Below are positions 55,624 to 64,000 of a stretch of DNA of 64,000 nt, one piece after another (positions within the stretch are counted from its first letter, which is position 1; every line of letters begins with the position of its first letter). The position numbers were made by a program, and so were the translations under genes. The stretch is from positions 124,001-188,000 of the forward strand of contig NZ_JALCZU010000002.1 in the NCBI RefSeq assembly GCF_023522835.1. The letters run 5' to 3'. The notes below the pieces were generated by a model. It saw only the letters and a program-made list of their open reading frames with translations. It ran no database searches and was not told the origin of the DNA. This DNA comes from Oceanobacillus saliphilus. GTDB taxonomy: Bacteria; Bacillota; Bacilli; Bacillales; Amphibacillaceae.

Positions 55624-55929
55624 CTATACTTGCATTCTCATTATTTCGTTATATGCATCGATAACTTTTTTCTGAACTTGCACGGTAGTCTCCAGTGTAA
55701 TACTTGCCTTCTGGGCTGTAATCATCACATCATGAAGATCATCAATTTCACCATTGGCCAATGCTACTGTTTTACTGTCAGATTCATTTTGTATGTGATT
55801 AAGATTTTCAATGGCACCTTTTAGTGTATCTGCAAACGAAGCCTGCGCTTCTCCTGGAGTAACAGAAGGTCTGGTAGTCATTTGTGCTGTATTCAATACC
55901 TGTGATACATCATTCATTGAGATAGTCAT
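55624..55929 (-). CDS. fliE: Flagellar hook-basal body protein FliE
   Basis: Junction protein between MS-ring and rod, 101 residues. The FliE pattern SFADTLKGAIENLNHIQNESD and the C-terminal KASITLETTVQVQKKVIDAYNEIMRMQV are typical. The ATG at 55929 lies 8 bases after GGAG; a GTG one codon earlier is an alternative. It sits between flgC and fliF as usual. Confidence 0.93.
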   Translation of the reverse strand: MTISMNDVSQVLNTAQMTTRPSVTPGEAQASFADTLKGAIENLNHIQNESDSKTVALANGEIDDLHDVMITAQKASITLETTVQVQKKVIDAYNEIMRMQV

Positions 55930-55948
55930 CACTGATGCTCCTTATTGT

Positions 55949-56398
55949 CTATTTTCCAATCTCCAAAGCTTTCATAAGCATACTTTTACTTGCATTCAAT
56001 GCCGTAATATTAGCTTCATAAGATCTTGTTGAACTCATTAGATCCACCATTTCACGTAGAGGGTCCACATTTGGCATTTCTACATAGCCAGCTTCGTTGG
56101 AGTCAGGGTGGTCTGGATTATAAACGAGTTTAAACGGCTGCTCATCTTCTACAATGGAAGCAACTTTTACACCTGATACCGAATTCGCATTCTGGGCATG
56201 TTGCAGAAATGATTTAAAACTGCTGTCCGCCTGCTGCATAACTACCATTTTTCTACGATACGGTTCAAATTCGCCATTTTCATTCAAGACAGCTCTCGTT
56301 GATTGTGCGTTGGCAATATTGGAAGAGACCACATCCATCCGAAGTCTTTGAGCCGTTAAGGCACTTCCACTAGTATTGATGGCGTTAAAGATCGACAT
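55949..56398 (-). CDS. flgC: Flagellar proximal rod protein FlgC
   Basis: Rod protein of 149 residues. The N-terminal Flg_bb_rod motif (INTSGSALTAQRLRMDVVSSNIANAQSTR) and the C-terminal Flg_bbr region (LREMVDLMSSTRSYEANITALNASKSMLMKALEIGK) are intact. GGAGGTAA stands about 7 bases before the ATG. It follows flgB by 2 bases. Confidence 0.96.
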   Translation of the reverse strand: MSIFNAINTSGSALTAQRLRMDVVSSNIANAQSTRAVLNENGEFEPYRRKMVVMQQADSSFKSFLQHAQNANSVSGVKVASIVEDEQPFKLVYNPDHPDSNEAGYVEMPNVDPLREMVDLMSSTRSYEANITALNASKSMLMKALEIGK

Positions 56399-56400
56399 TA

Positions 56401-56790
56401 TCAGTTACCTCCTCTTATTACTGTCTGCAGGCTCCCGAACTTACCATTAATCCGATCGACTAAACCATTATAGTAGATCTGGTTTTTTGCAAGTTCTGTC
56501 ATTTCCCGATCAATATCGACATTATTTCCGTTATGGTTATATGTAGTATTGGAATTTGTTGTAATAAGATAAGAATAATTATGACTAGTGCTAAAAGGAA
56601 TGTGTTTTTCGTTGGTTTGCTTTGCCTGTAGTGATAATGCATCATGTAAAGCATCTTTAAAGACAACATTCTGTGCCTTATAACCTGGTGTATCTGCATT
56701 GGATATATTATTTGATATCGCATTATTTTTTGCAGCTGCATAATCAAGTGATCGTTCCAACTTGTTAATTGTTCCTCCAAATAAATTCAT
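56401..56790 (-). CDS. flgB: Flagellar proximal rod protein FlgB
   Basis: First gene of the fla/che operon, a 129-residue rod protein. The motif AAKNNAISNNISNADTPGYKAQNVVFKDAL and the C-terminal NNVDIDREMTELAKNQIYYNGLVDRI are diagnostic. GGAG lies 9 bases before the ATG. A TTGACA-type promoter is found about 60-90 bases upstream. Confidence 0.95.
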   Translation of the reverse strand: MNLFGGTINKLERSLDYAAAKNNAISNNISNADTPGYKAQNVVFKDALHDALSLQAKQTNEKHIPFSTSHNYSYLITTNSNTTYNHNGNNVDIDREMTELAKNQIYYNGLVDRINGKFGSLQTVIRGGN

Positions 56791-56850
56791 CCATGATAAC
56801 TCCTTTTAAAATTAAATTTAATCTAACAGTCATAAACGCAGTTCCTTCTA

Positions 56851-56878
56851 CGAATATTGTAAGTTATAAAATTGTCAA
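56851..56878 (-). promoter_or_regulatory. Candidate SigA promoter of the fla/che operon
   Basis: A perfect TTGACA (56873-56878) and TATTCG (56851-56856) are separated by 16 bases on the minus strand. Transcription would start about 55 bases before flgB. The -10 match is weak, but position and the perfect -35 favour it as the counterpart of the B. subtilis PA promoter. I see no SigD-type promoter (TAAA...GCCGATAT) here. Confidence 0.5.
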
Positions 56879-56890
56879 AGTCTATTACTT

Positions 56891-56897
56891 TTCGACA
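56891..56897 (-). promoter_or_regulatory. Possible Spo0A box upstream of fla/che
   Basis: The minus strand reads TGTCGAA, followed by AA, exactly the core of the Spo0A box, 13 bases upstream of the -35 element. A 7-base match can occur by chance; the placement at a motility promoter makes it plausible as a switch between motility and sporulation. Confidence 0.35.
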
Positions 56898-57213
56898 TTT
56901 TCTCCTATATGAAAACAAAATAGTTAAAAATTACTAGTCTATTATCATCAGCAATTATCCTTTTTATGTAAAAAAAGGATGGTAAAATGTAAATATGACT
57001 AATTAAGTACTATTTAAAATGGAAAATACTTTAATACTATTTCATTTTTGGTGCAAATGTAAATTCTTACCTTCCTAACCACTAAGTACAAATACCCATA
57101 CATCAACTTAATCCTTATCATACTTTTCAGTGACAGCTATATACACGTATGCACATAGGAAACCAACAATGCTGGACCGTTCTCTCCCGCCATGTTGGTT
57201 TCTAACTGCAAAT

Positions 57214-57245
57214 GAAAGGAAGCTGGCATATGCCAGCTTCCTTTC
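57214..57245 (-). terminator. Terminator after codY
   Basis: A perfect 15-base inverted repeat (GAAAGGAAGCTGGCA and TGCCAGCTTCCTTTC) lies 28 bases after the codY stop. The T-run on the minus strand is short, but the stem is very strong and separates the codY operon from fla/che. Confidence 0.75.
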
Positions 57246-57273
57246 GCTTTTTGATTAAATTATAATGGAGAAC

Positions 57274-58053
57274 TTATCTTGAACGAAGTTTTTCAAGCTC
57301 TACAAGGAATTTATCGTTTAGAACTTTAATGTAAGTACCTTTCATTCCAAGTGAACGTGATTCGATTACTCCAGCACTTTCAAGTTTTCTTAATGCATTA
57401 ACGATTACTGATCTCGTGATTCCAACTCTGTCAGCAATCTTACTAGCAACGAGTAAACCTTCATTTCCATTTAACTCTTCAAAGATATGGTCAATTGCTT
57501 CCAATTCACTGTAAGAAAGTGAGCTGATTGCCATTTGTACAACTGCTTTACTTCTGGCTTCCATTTCAATTTCTCCCGTTTTCTCATGCAGAATTTCCAT
57601 TCCGACAACTGTTGCACCATATTCTGCCAAAAGCAGATCATCATCATTGAAGTCGTCGTCAACTCTTCCTAAGATTAATGTTCCTAGACGTTCTCCTCCA
57701 CCAATGATTGGTACTATTGTTGTTAGGCCTTCTTTAAATAGTTCCTTGTTCTCAACAGGGAAAACAGTATGAGGACTGTTGATATCGAGATTAGCAGTTG
57801 TTTCACGGATATCGTGAAGCCCCTGTGTATATTCTTCAGGGAACTGTCTTTCTTCAAGCATTGATTTCATGCGTTCATTTTCGATTTCCTGGTTTACAGC
57901 AAACCCCAACAACTTACCTCGTCTACTGACAATGTACACATTCCCTTTGATTACGTCTCTTAATGATGCAGACATTTCGTTAAAGTTAACTGACTTACCT
58001 GTTGCTTTTTGTAACATTGCGTTGATTTTTCTTGCGCGATTTAATAGATCCAT
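57274..58053 (-). CDS. codY: GTP-sensing transcriptional repressor CodY
   Basis: Global regulator that responds to GTP and branched-chain amino acids and represses many stationary-phase genes, including motility genes in B. subtilis. The 259-residue product has the N-terminal GAF domain (about 1-155) and a C-terminal winged helix ([32 protein letters not shown], about 203-234). The ATG at 58053 has GGAGG 6 bases upstream and gives the exact B. subtilis length; the frame to 58071 is rejected. Confidence 0.98.
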   Translation of the reverse strand: MDLLNRARKINAMLQKATGKSVNFNEMSASLRDVIKGNVYIVSRRGKLLGFAVNQEIENERMKSMLEERQFPEEYTQGLHDIRETTANLDINSPHTVFPVENKELFKEGLTTIVPIIGGGERLGTLILGRVDDDFNDDDLLLAEYGATVVGMEILHEKTGEIEMEARSKAVVQMAISSLSYSELEAIDHIFEELNGNEGLLVASKIADRVGITRSVIVNALRKLESAGVIESRSLGMKGTYIKVLNDKFLVELEKLRSR

Positions 58054-58078
58054 GATGATCCTCCATTTCAATAATTAA

Positions 58079-59476
58079 TTATAATATAAACTGACTCAAA
58101 TCCTTATTTTGTACAATTGTGTTCAGTTTTTGGTCCACATAGTTTTTTGTGATGTCTATTTGATCCATCGTAATATCAGGGGCTTCAAATGATAAATCTT
58201 CCAGAAGTTTTTCCAGTATCGTGTGAAGTCTTCTGGCACCAATGTTATCCGTATCCTGATTAACTTGATAGGCAATTTCTGCCAGTCTCTCTATAGCTTC
58301 GTCTGTAAAAACAACATTTATACCTTCTGTTTTCAATAAAGCTTGATATTGCTTGATTAATGCATTGGATGGTTCGGTGAGGATTTGTTTAAAATCGTCC
58401 ACCGACAGTTTCTCTAGTTCAACTCGAATCGGAAATCTGCCTTGAAGTTCCGGAATCAAATCAGATGGTTTTGCCATATGAAATGCGCCAGCCGCAATGA
58501 AAAGCATGTGATCCGTTTTGACAGGACCATGTTTTGTTACAACAGTGGACCCTTCCACAATTGGAAGAACGTCGCGTTGTACACCTTCTCTAGATACATT
58601 TGCAGTAGAATCCTGTTTTCCTGCAACCTTATCGATTTCGTCGATAAACAGTATACCTGTTTCCTCAGCCCGTCTGACTGCATCCTGAGCCACTTCATCC
58701 ATATCAACAAGCTTCCCTGCTTCCTGCTGGGTTAGAACTTTTCTTGCTTCAGATACTGGAAGTCTTCTCTTTTTCTTTTTTGAAGGCATGAATTGACCGA
58801 GTGCATCTTGCATATTCATTCCCATCTGCTCCATACCCGATCCTTGCAACATGTCAAACATGGATGGTGGAATTTCTTCAATGTCAACGGTGACCATGTG
58901 ATCTTCTAGCTCACCCAAGGCTAATTGATGTTCCACTCGTTGTCGCTTGGTTCTGATCTCGTCATCTTTTTCCTGTTCATTTGAAGATGACTCTATATTG
59001 GAAGACTGGTTTGGGAAAAGCATTTCAAAAGGATTCTTGACACCAGATTGTTTTTTTGCACCAGGTACCAACAGTTTCACAAGTTTTTTATTTGCTTCCT
59101 GTTCTGCCATTCCCATTACGTCTTTCATTTTCTCTTCTTTCACCATTCTGACAGACATCTCTACAAGGTCCCGAACCATCGATTCTACATCCCGGCCAAC
59201 GTAACCGACCTCCGTAAACTTGGTCGCTTCCACTTTCACAAAAGGAGCTCCTACTAGTTTTGCGAGTCTTCTCGCAATTTCTGTTTTACCAACACCTGTA
59301 GGCCCAATCATTAAGATGTTTTTTGGAACAATTTCCTCTTTCATTGCGTCATCGAGTTGCATGCGTCTATACCGATTTCTTAATGCTACCGCTACAGATT
59401 TTTTTGCCTGCTGCTGCCCAATAATATATTTGTCCAATTGACCAACAATTTCCTTTGGAGTATAACTTATTCCCAT
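58079..59476 (-). CDS. hslU: HslU/ClpY ATPase subunit of the HslVU protease
   Basis: AAA+ unfoldase that feeds substrates to HslV, 465 residues. Walker A is [15 protein letters not shown] (about 54-68), Walker [10 protein letters not shown], and the intermediate domain (about 110-240) and C-terminal LSQFIL tail, which docks into HslV, are all present. GGAGG lies 12 bases before the ATG. Called ClpY or CodX in B. subtilis. It lies between hslV and codY, the conserved codV-W-X-Y order. Confidence 0.97.
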   Translation of the reverse strand: MGISYTPKEIVGQLDKYIIGQQQAKKSVAVALRNRYRRMQLDDAMKEEIVPKNILMIGPTGVGKTEIARRLAKLVGAPFVKVEATKFTEVGYVGRDVESMVRDLVEMSVRMVKEEKMKDVMGMAEQEANKKLVKLLVPGAKKQSGVKNPFEMLFPNQSSNIESSSNEQEKDDEIRTKRQRVEHQLALGELEDHMVTVDIEEIPPSMFDMLQGSGMEQMGMNMQDALGQFMPSKKKKRRLPVSEARKVLTQQEAGKLVDMDEVAQDAVRRAEETGILFIDEIDKVAGKQDSTANVSREGVQRDVLPIVEGSTVVTKHGPVKTDHMLFIAAGAFHMAKPSDLIPELQGRFPIRVELEKLSVDDFKQILTEPSNALIKQYQALLKTEGINVVFTDEAIERLAEIAYQVNQDTDNIGARRLHTILEKLLEDLSFEAPDITMDQIDITKNYVDQKLNTIVQNKDLSQFIL

Positions 59477-59497
59477 CTTTAGGAAAAACCTCCTTCA

Positions 59498-60043
59498 TTA
59501 ATCAAGTACTTCTAATGTAATATGATCGTTTGTGTAAACACAAATTTCCCCGGCAACTTCCAAGGCTGTTTGGGCTATTTCTTTTGCCGTCAAATCCCCA
59601 GAATGTCTGACAAGGGCTCTTCCCGCACTTAGTGCATAGTTCCCACCAGATCCAATCGCCAAAATTCCATCATCCGGCTCAATTACTTCACCGGTACCTG
59701 AAACCAAGTACATATTTTCCCTATTCATGACGATCAGCATTGCTTCCAATTTTCGAAGCACTTTATCGGATCGCCATTCCTTGGCAAGCTCTACAGAAGC
59801 TCTCGTTAAGTTTCCATTAAATGCCTGCAGTTTACCTTCAAATTTCTCAAATAATGTAAAGGCATCTGCCACAGAGCCTGCGAATCCCGCCAATACTTTT
59901 CCGTTATACAATTTTCGGACCTTCTTTGCTTTATGTTTCATCACAACCGCATTGCCAAGCGTGACCTGGCCGTCTCCACTCATTGCACATTGTCCATTGT
60001 GCTGAATTGCAAAGATAGTAGTTGCGTGCATTTCATTCGTCAT
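59498..60043 (-). CDS. hslV: HslV/ClpQ peptidase subunit
   Basis: Peptidase of the HslVU complex, 181 residues. The [25 protein letters not shown] region matches HslV, with the conserved Thr-Thr pair at residues 8-9. As in B. subtilis ClpQ (CodW), a short extension precedes it: here MTNEM-H. CodW has been described as using an N-terminal serine; here the residue after Met is Thr2, so the nucleophile could be Thr2 or a processed Thr8. GAGGTGA precedes the chosen ATG. It follows xerC by 10 bases. Confidence 0.95.
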   Translation of the reverse strand: MTNEMHATTIFAIQHNGQCAMSGDGQVTLGNAVVMKHKAKKVRKLYNGKVLAGFAGSVADAFTLFEKFEGKLQAFNGNLTRASVELAKEWRSDKVLRKLEAMLIVMNRENMYLVSGTGEVIEPDDGILAIGSGGNYALSAGRALVRHSGDLTAKEIAQTALEVAGEICVYTNDHITLEVLD

Positions 60044-60053
60044 TCATTTCACC

Positions 60054-60977
60054 TCACAAATCCAGGTTTTTACCATTTGCCCTTGGATGACTTTTCATAT
60101 ATACATCCCGCAGATGATCTTTTGTTACATGCGTGTATATCTGTGTTGAGGATAAACTTTCATGACCCAGCAATTCCTGCACCGTACGAAGATCAGCACC
60201 TTCATTTAACATATGTGTTGCAAACGTATGTCGCAATTTATGTGGATGTACATGAACGGTTAAAGCAGCTCTTTCAACTATTTTATTTAGGATCGTACGT
60301 ATGCCCCTTGTTGTGAGCGGTTTGCCACGAGCATTCAAAAAAACCGATTCAGAAGAGGTGTCCGCTTTTTCCAGTAACTTCACCCTTCCATCATGTATGT
60401 ATGTCTCCAAAGCAATTTCCGCAAATCGGCCAAACGGGACGTAACGCTCTTTACGACCCTTACCCTTCACAAATATAGTACCGATAGAAAAATCTACATC
60501 CCGAAGCGACAGCCCTTGACACTCACTGACCCTGATCCCTGTACCATACAACAATTCAAGTATCGCCTGATCACGCTGACCGAGTGGTTTGGTCATATCA
60601 TTTACTTCAAACAGTTTTTCCAATTCTTCCTTATACAGAAAACCAGGTACTGTCTTGCTTGCCTTAGGTAAATATATGTTAACGAACGGGTTGTCGTTGA
60701 CCATTTCTTCACGTTCCAGAAATCTGTAAAAACTTCTTAAAGAAGAAATCTTCCTTGAAACAGATCTTCTGCCAAGCTGCTTATCGTATAAATTAGTAAG
60801 AAAGATCCTAATGTCTCGTTGTCCTACTTCATTCAAGTCACGAATCCCTTCCCGATCGAGAAACTCAAAAAAAATTTCCAGATCATTCCGATAATACTTC
60901 ACGGTGTAAGGGGATGCGTTTTTTTCAATCTGTAAGTACTCTACAAATGCTTCACTATACTTCACAAAATTACCCAA
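60054..60977 (-). CDS. xerC: Tyrosine recombinase XerC (CodV)
   Basis: Site-specific recombinase that, with XerD, resolves chromosome dimers. The 307-residue product has the SAM-like N-terminal domain (about 1-90) and a catalytic domain with Arg149 (GTGIRVSE), Lys172, His246, Arg249 (HKLRHT), His272 and the nucleophile Tyr281 (IYTHV). I chose the TTG at 60977 (MGNFVKYSEAFVEYLQ), just after GAGGTGA. The open frame to 61016 would include that site. The B. subtilis protein has 304 residues. Confidence 0.94.
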   Translation of the reverse strand: MGNFVKYSEAFVEYLQIEKNASPYTVKYYRNDLEIFFEFLDREGIRDLNEVGQRDIRIFLTNLYDKQLGRRSVSRKISSLRSFYRFLEREEMVNDNPFVNIYLPKASKTVPGFLYKEELEKLFEVNDMTKPLGQRDQAILELLYGTGIRVSECQGLSLRDVDFSIGTIFVKGKGRKERYVPFGRFAEIALETYIHDGRVKLLEKADTSSESVFLNARGKPLTTRGIRTILNKIVERAALTVHVHPHKLRHTFATHMLNEGADLRTVQELLGHESLSSTQIYTHVTKDHLRDVYMKSHPRANGKNLDL

Positions 60978-61374
60978 TATTTCACCTCGACGAACAGCGG
61001 ATAAATCATAGCACATTCCAAAAGAGAAAGCAATAAATTTAACTAAATTGTACCAAAATTCAGAATCGTAATCAAACTTATTATATCATAACAAAATAAA
61101 TTGTCATGATATATGATGCTATGACCCATCATACTAGTAAAAACCTATAAGTGGATGTTCAAAAAGTCACCAAATGATAAGTGCCTGAAACTCTTTGTTG
61201 GCCAAGACCAATTTTCTAATAGCTTCCCTGAATTCACACTATCAAGTAATTTGACTTACCAAAGCGTAATTATATCGATTTGAATAAGGTTAGTCAATAA
61301 ACTAATAGTAAAGTTTTTGTAAAAATGGAATACAATGAAATTTTTGTGAACACTCTAATATCTTTATAGCCAAA
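60978..61374. other. Noncoding gap where trmFO is expected
   Basis: About 400 A/T-rich bases without a convincing gene. In B. subtilis trmFO lies between topA and codV; nothing like it is seen here. The stretch 61153-61354 starts GGATGTTCAAAAAGTC and ends TTTTTGTGAAC, resembling the ends of the family A repeats, and may be a decayed or related element. Confidence 0.5.
61153..61354 (-). repeat. Possible relic of repeat family A
   Basis: The left end GGATGTTCAAAAAGTC is identical over 16 bases to the complement of the right end of copy 2 (GACTTTTTGAACATCC, 42062-42077). The next 40 bases are partly alignable, and the right end TTTTTGTGAAC resembles the other terminus with one inserted base. 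The interior is mostly unlike copies 1 and 2. The length of about 200 bases fits. It lies in opposite orientation to the other copies. Confidence 0.4.
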
Positions 61375-61695
61375 TTACGAATCAATTATTCCCAATTTCT
61401 TTATTTTTTCTTTCGTCTCATCTGTTCCAAGCATATAGATCATTTTATAAACGTTCATTAACATACCTTCGTAAGTATCTCTTTCTTCTTCAACCTTCGC
61501 TTCATCAAAAGGCCTAACATGAATATCTTCGATTGCGTTTTTAGATTCATTCTCCATCTTATGGAATAGCTGCTCTATTTGTAATAAATCATTATCATCC
61601 GCAATAATCTCATATTCCACCTGATTGTCCTGTATGGAGATTTCCCTTATATCTTTCGTGTCTACTGCTACAAAGTAATGTTTTTTAGCTGTCAT
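61375..61695 (-). CDS. Hypothetical protein between topA and xerC
   Basis: A 106-residue acidic protein with no domain I recognise, no signal peptide and no membrane segment. It has a beta-rich start (KKHYFVAVDTKDIREISI, then VEYEIIADD) and helical remainder (LLQIEQLFHKMENESKN, MLMNVYKMIYMLGTDETKEKIKKLG). AAAGGAGG stands 8 bases before the ATG, so it is probably a real gene. It lies 105 bases after topA, past the topA terminator. Function unknown. Confidence 0.7.
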   Translation of the reverse strand: MTAKKHYFVAVDTKDIREISIQDNQVEYEIIADDNDLLQIEQLFHKMENESKNAIEDIHVRPFDEAKVEEERDTYEGMLMNVYKMIYMLGTDETKEKIKKLGIIDS

Positions 61696-61769
61696 TTAAA
61701 TTGCCTCCTTTGTTTAGTAGGCATTTCCCTTCTGACAGACAATTGAAACTATCTAATAGGAATGGATTC

Positions 61770-61801
61770 AAAAGGAAAAGCTGTCCATTTAATGAACAGC
61801 T
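61770..61801 (-). terminator. Terminator overlapping the topA stop
   Basis: On the minus strand AGCTGTTCAT pairs with ATGGACAGCT (one G-U pair, loop TAA) and is followed by TTTTCCTTTTG. The stem begins at the topA stop codon itself. A good intrinsic terminator. Confidence 0.8.
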
Positions 61802-63878
61802 AACTTTGTGCTACTTCTTTGTATTCGCAACTTGTGCATTGAACCTGTGTCTCTTTTTTGGCTTTCTTTTCAACAAGTAGAGAATCGCATTTCGGACAAG
61901 GTCTGGCGATCGGCTTATCCCAGGATACAAAGTCACATTCCGGGAATTGGTCACAGCCATAGAATGTTCTACGCTTCTTGGACTTCCTTTCTACTACATT
62001 CCCTTCCTTGCATTTTGGACACTTAACTCCAATTTCTTTTAAAATTGGTTTTGTATTTCTACATTCGGGAAAGTTGGAACACGCTAGAAACTTACCATAT
62101 CTTCCCATTTTATAAACCATTTCATTCCCACAGTTTTCACAATCAATTCCAGCAGGTTCATCTTTAATTTCGATTTTTTCCATCTCTTTTTCCGCTCTAT
62201 CGAGTCGCTTACTGAAGTCTCCGTAGAATTCATCAATAATTTTCATCCATTCTATTTTGCCTTCTTCGATGGAGTCCAAGTCATTTTCCATTTTTGCTGT
62301 AAAATCTGCATCGATGATTTCAGGGAAAAATTCTTCTACCAATTCACAAACGATTGTACCAAGTTCTGTAGGGACAAACCGCTTATTATCCATCGAAACA
62401 TAACCCCTGCGCTGGATGGTATCCAATGTTGGTGCATATGTTGAAGGTCGACCTATACCGAGTTCTTCCATCGCTCGTACTAGCCTGGCGTCTGTATAGC
62501 GTGGAGGTGGCTGGGTGAAATGCTGATTTGGTTTAATTTCTTTTGATTCAACAGTCATTCCTTCCGACAAATCCGGTAGTAATTTATCTTCTATCTTTTT
62601 ATTGTCATCTGTTCCTTCAATATATACCCGCATAAAACCTTTGAATTTAATCTTTGAACCTGTGGCACGAAATTCTACATCATTGTTGAGCAGATGTACA
62701 GTCATTGTATCCATGACCGCTGGAGACATTTGACTCGCAACAAAGCGTTCCCAAATTAATTTATACAGTCGTAATTGGTCACGTGATAGGATGTCCTTTA
62801 ACACCTTAGGATCTCTTAGAGTTGATGTCGGCCGTATTGCTTCGTGGGCATCCTGTGCACCTTCTTTGTTTTTTACAGCTTTTGAAGTGCCAAGAAATTG
62901 TTCCCCATAGTTTTCTACAATATAGGATTTAGCCTCTTGCTTAGCTGTATCCGAAATACGGGTTGAATCTGTACGCATATACGTAATAAGCCCGGTTATT
63001 CCTCCAGCCTTTCTGCCTAAGTCAATTCCTTCGTATAGTTGCTGGGCAATCATCATCGTTTTTTTCGCTCGAAAGTTTAGCTTTCTTGCTGCTTCCTGCT
63101 GCAGGGAAGATGTTATAAAAGGCTGAGCAGGATTTCTTTTGCGTTCCCGTTTATTTACTTTGTCTATTGTGAACTTATTTCCGTCTAATTTTGCTTTTAT
63201 TTCATTAACATCTTTTTCTGTTTTCAGTTCCTTCTTTTTACCATCGACTCCATAAAAAGAGCCATCAAAAACTTCCGTATCTTTTTGAAAAAGAGCATCC
63301 ATGGACCAGTATTCTTCAGGCTCAAATTTTTCAATCTCTTTTTCTCTGTCCAGAATCATTTTAAGAGCAACAGACTGAACCCGCCCTGCACTTAATCCTT
63401 TTTTAACTTTTTTCCAAAGTAATGGACTGATATTATACCCTACAAGCCTGTCCAGGATTCTCCTGGCCTGTTGCGCATCCACAAGATCGAGGTCAATTGC
63501 TCTTGGATTTTTAAATGATTCTTGTATTGCATCCTTGGTTATTTCATTGAATACAACGCGGCAATTCGAGTTTTCATCGACATCAAGTATATGAGCCAAG
63601 TGCCAAGCTATTGCCTCCCCTTCTCTGTCGGGGTCAGCTGCGAGATAAATCTTTTTCGCTTTTTTCGCTGACTTTCTCAATTCTTTAAGTACATCACCTT
63701 TACCACGAATGGTAATATACTTTGGTTTATAGTTATCATCGACGTCTACACCCATTTGACTTTTAGGTAAGTCCCGAATGTGACCCATTGATGCTTTTAC
63801 CGTATATTTTTTTCCTAAATAGCGTTCAATCGTTTTTGCTTTCGCAGGCGATTCAACGATTACCAGATAATCTGACAT
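61800..63878 (-). CDS. topA: DNA topoisomerase I
   Basis: Type IA topoisomerase that relaxes negative supercoils, 692 residues. The TOPRIM domain has Glu9 and the DPDRE motif (residues 82-86); the active-site tyrosine is Tyr300 in [11 protein letters not shown]. Three C-terminal four-cysteine zinc ribbons (CENCGNE...C..FPEC, CPKCKEG...C..FPEC, CPKCDSL...CTSC) follow from about residue 580. The ATG at 63878 has AGGAGGC about 6 bases upstream; the frame to 63908 is rejected. The promoter candidate lies at 63932-63960. Confidence 0.97.
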   Translation of the reverse strand: MSDYLVIVESPAKAKTIERYLGKKYTVKASMGHIRDLPKSQMGVDVDDNYKPKYITIRGKGDVLKELRKSAKKAKKIYLAADPDREGEAIAWHLAHILDVDENSNCRVVFNEITKDAIQESFKNPRAIDLDLVDAQQARRILDRLVGYNISPLLWKKVKKGLSAGRVQSVALKMILDREKEIEKFEPEEYWSMDALFQKDTEVFDGSFYGVDGKKKELKTEKDVNEIKAKLDGNKFTIDKVNKRERKRNPAQPFITSSLQQEAARKLNFRAKKTMMIAQQLYEGIDLGRKAGGITGLITYMRTDSTRISDTAKQEAKSYIVENYGEQFLGTSKAVKNKEGAQDAHEAIRPTSTLRDPKVLKDILSRDQLRLYKLIWERFVASQMSPAVMDTMTVHLLNNDVEFRATGSKIKFKGFMRVYIEGTDDNKKIEDKLLPDLSEGMTVESKEIKPNQHFTQPPPRYTDARLVRAMEELGIGRPSTYAPTLDTIQRRGYVSMDNKRFVPTELGTIVCELVEEFFPEIIDADFTAKMENDLDSIEEGKIEWMKIIDEFYGDFSKRLDRAEKEMEKIEIKDEPAGIDCENCGNEMVYKMGRYGKFLACSNFPECRNTKPILKEIGVKCPKCKEGNVVERKSKKRRTFYGCDQFPECDFVSWDKPIARPCPKCDSLLVEKKAKKETQVQCTSCEYKEVAQS

Positions 63879-63931
63879 GATAGTGCCTCCTAGAGTGAGG
63901 TTTAACAATTTACGATTGGAAATCTTTCCTA

Positions 63932-63960
63932 ATACTAAGTTTATAATTTAAATTTGTCAA
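63932..63960 (-). promoter_or_regulatory. Candidate SigA promoter of topA
   Basis: A perfect TTGACA (63955-63960) and TAGTAT (63932-63937), 17 bases apart on the minus strand, lie about 55-80 bases upstream of the topA start. This is a good SigA-type match in an A/T-rich gap. Confidence 0.6.
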
Positions 63961-64000
63961 ACTTACTTTCATTTTTGTTGTTGTTTACTTAACTTTCGCA

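Larger units (their letters stand above)
56791..57213. other. Noncoding region between codY and the fla/che operon
   Basis: Holds the fla/che promoter candidate (56851-56878), a possible Spo0A box (56891-56897) and an A/T-rich hairpin (ATCCTTTTT...AAAAAAAGGAT, 56957-56980). A 9-base inverted repeat, AAACCAACA (57160-57168) with TGTTGGTTT (57193-57201), encloses a G-rich loop. There is no gene. The size and A/T richness suggest additional regulator sites, for instance for CodY, but I cannot point to a clean CodY motif. Confidence 0.5.

Noticed and set aside
1-64000. CRISPR arrays, prophage, insertion sequence transposase, tRNA, rRNA or a defence island
   Set aside because: No regularly spaced repeats, transposase frames, tRNA-like cloverleafs or known defence proteins were found. 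The region is a conserved chromosomal backbone.

Overview
The window is a stretch of core chromosome from a low-GC, endospore-forming, flagellated Firmicute of the family Bacillaceae. Evidence: dipicolinate synthase genes, CodY, SigD, SwrB/SwrD, the FliY/CheC/CheD type of chemotaxis system, PolC, AGGAGG-type ribosome binding sites, and a gene order almost identical to the Bacillus subtilis topA-to-dapA segment. From protein similarity and the style of the intergenic repeats I lean towards the Oceanobacillus/Virgibacillus group of halotolerant bacilli; that is an inference from memory. Every gene I accept lies on the minus strand, so transcription runs from 64000 towards 1.

Layout in the direction of transcription. 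(1) 63960-57214: topA, a small unknown gene, xerC/codV, hslV, hslU, codY. (2) 56878-29937: the fla/che operon. It runs flgB, flgC, fliE, fliF, fliG, fliH, fliI, fliJ, a MotE-like gene, fliK, flgD, a TIGR02530-like gene, flgE, swrD, fliL, fliM, fliY, cheY, fliZ/fliO, fliP, fliQ, fliR, flhB, flhA, flhF, flhG, cheB, cheW, cheC, cheD, sigD, a DUF342/FapA gene, a small unknown gene and swrB. (3) 29766-18508: translation, envelope and replication genes rpsB, tsf, pyrH, frr, uppS, cdsA, rasP, polC. (4) An RsbR-type STAS gene, then the nusA operon (rimP, nusA, rnpM, rplGB, infB, ylxP, rbfA, truB, ribF) and rpsO, pnpA. (5) ylxY, mlpA, ymxH, then the sporulation/aspartate-pathway operon spoVFA, spoVFB, asd, dapG, dapA. 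The last operon joins dihydrodipicolinate supply to dipicolinate synthesis in the mother cell.

Compared with the B. subtilis order, four genes are missing at their usual places, each cleanly: trmFO (between topA and xerC), cheA (between cheB and cheW), dxr (between cdsA and rasP) and proS (between rasP and polC). Additions are the RsbR-like gene, the DUF342 gene, two small unknown genes and several dispersed intergenic repeats. The clearest repeat is a MITE-like element of 211-234 bp, present between frr and uppS and again between fliP and fliQ, where it splits the flagellar export genes. A second family with TGCGAC-type ends lies near 4145-4305 and 10156-10209. I found no tRNA or rRNA gene, CRISPR array, prophage, transposase gene or recognisable defence system.
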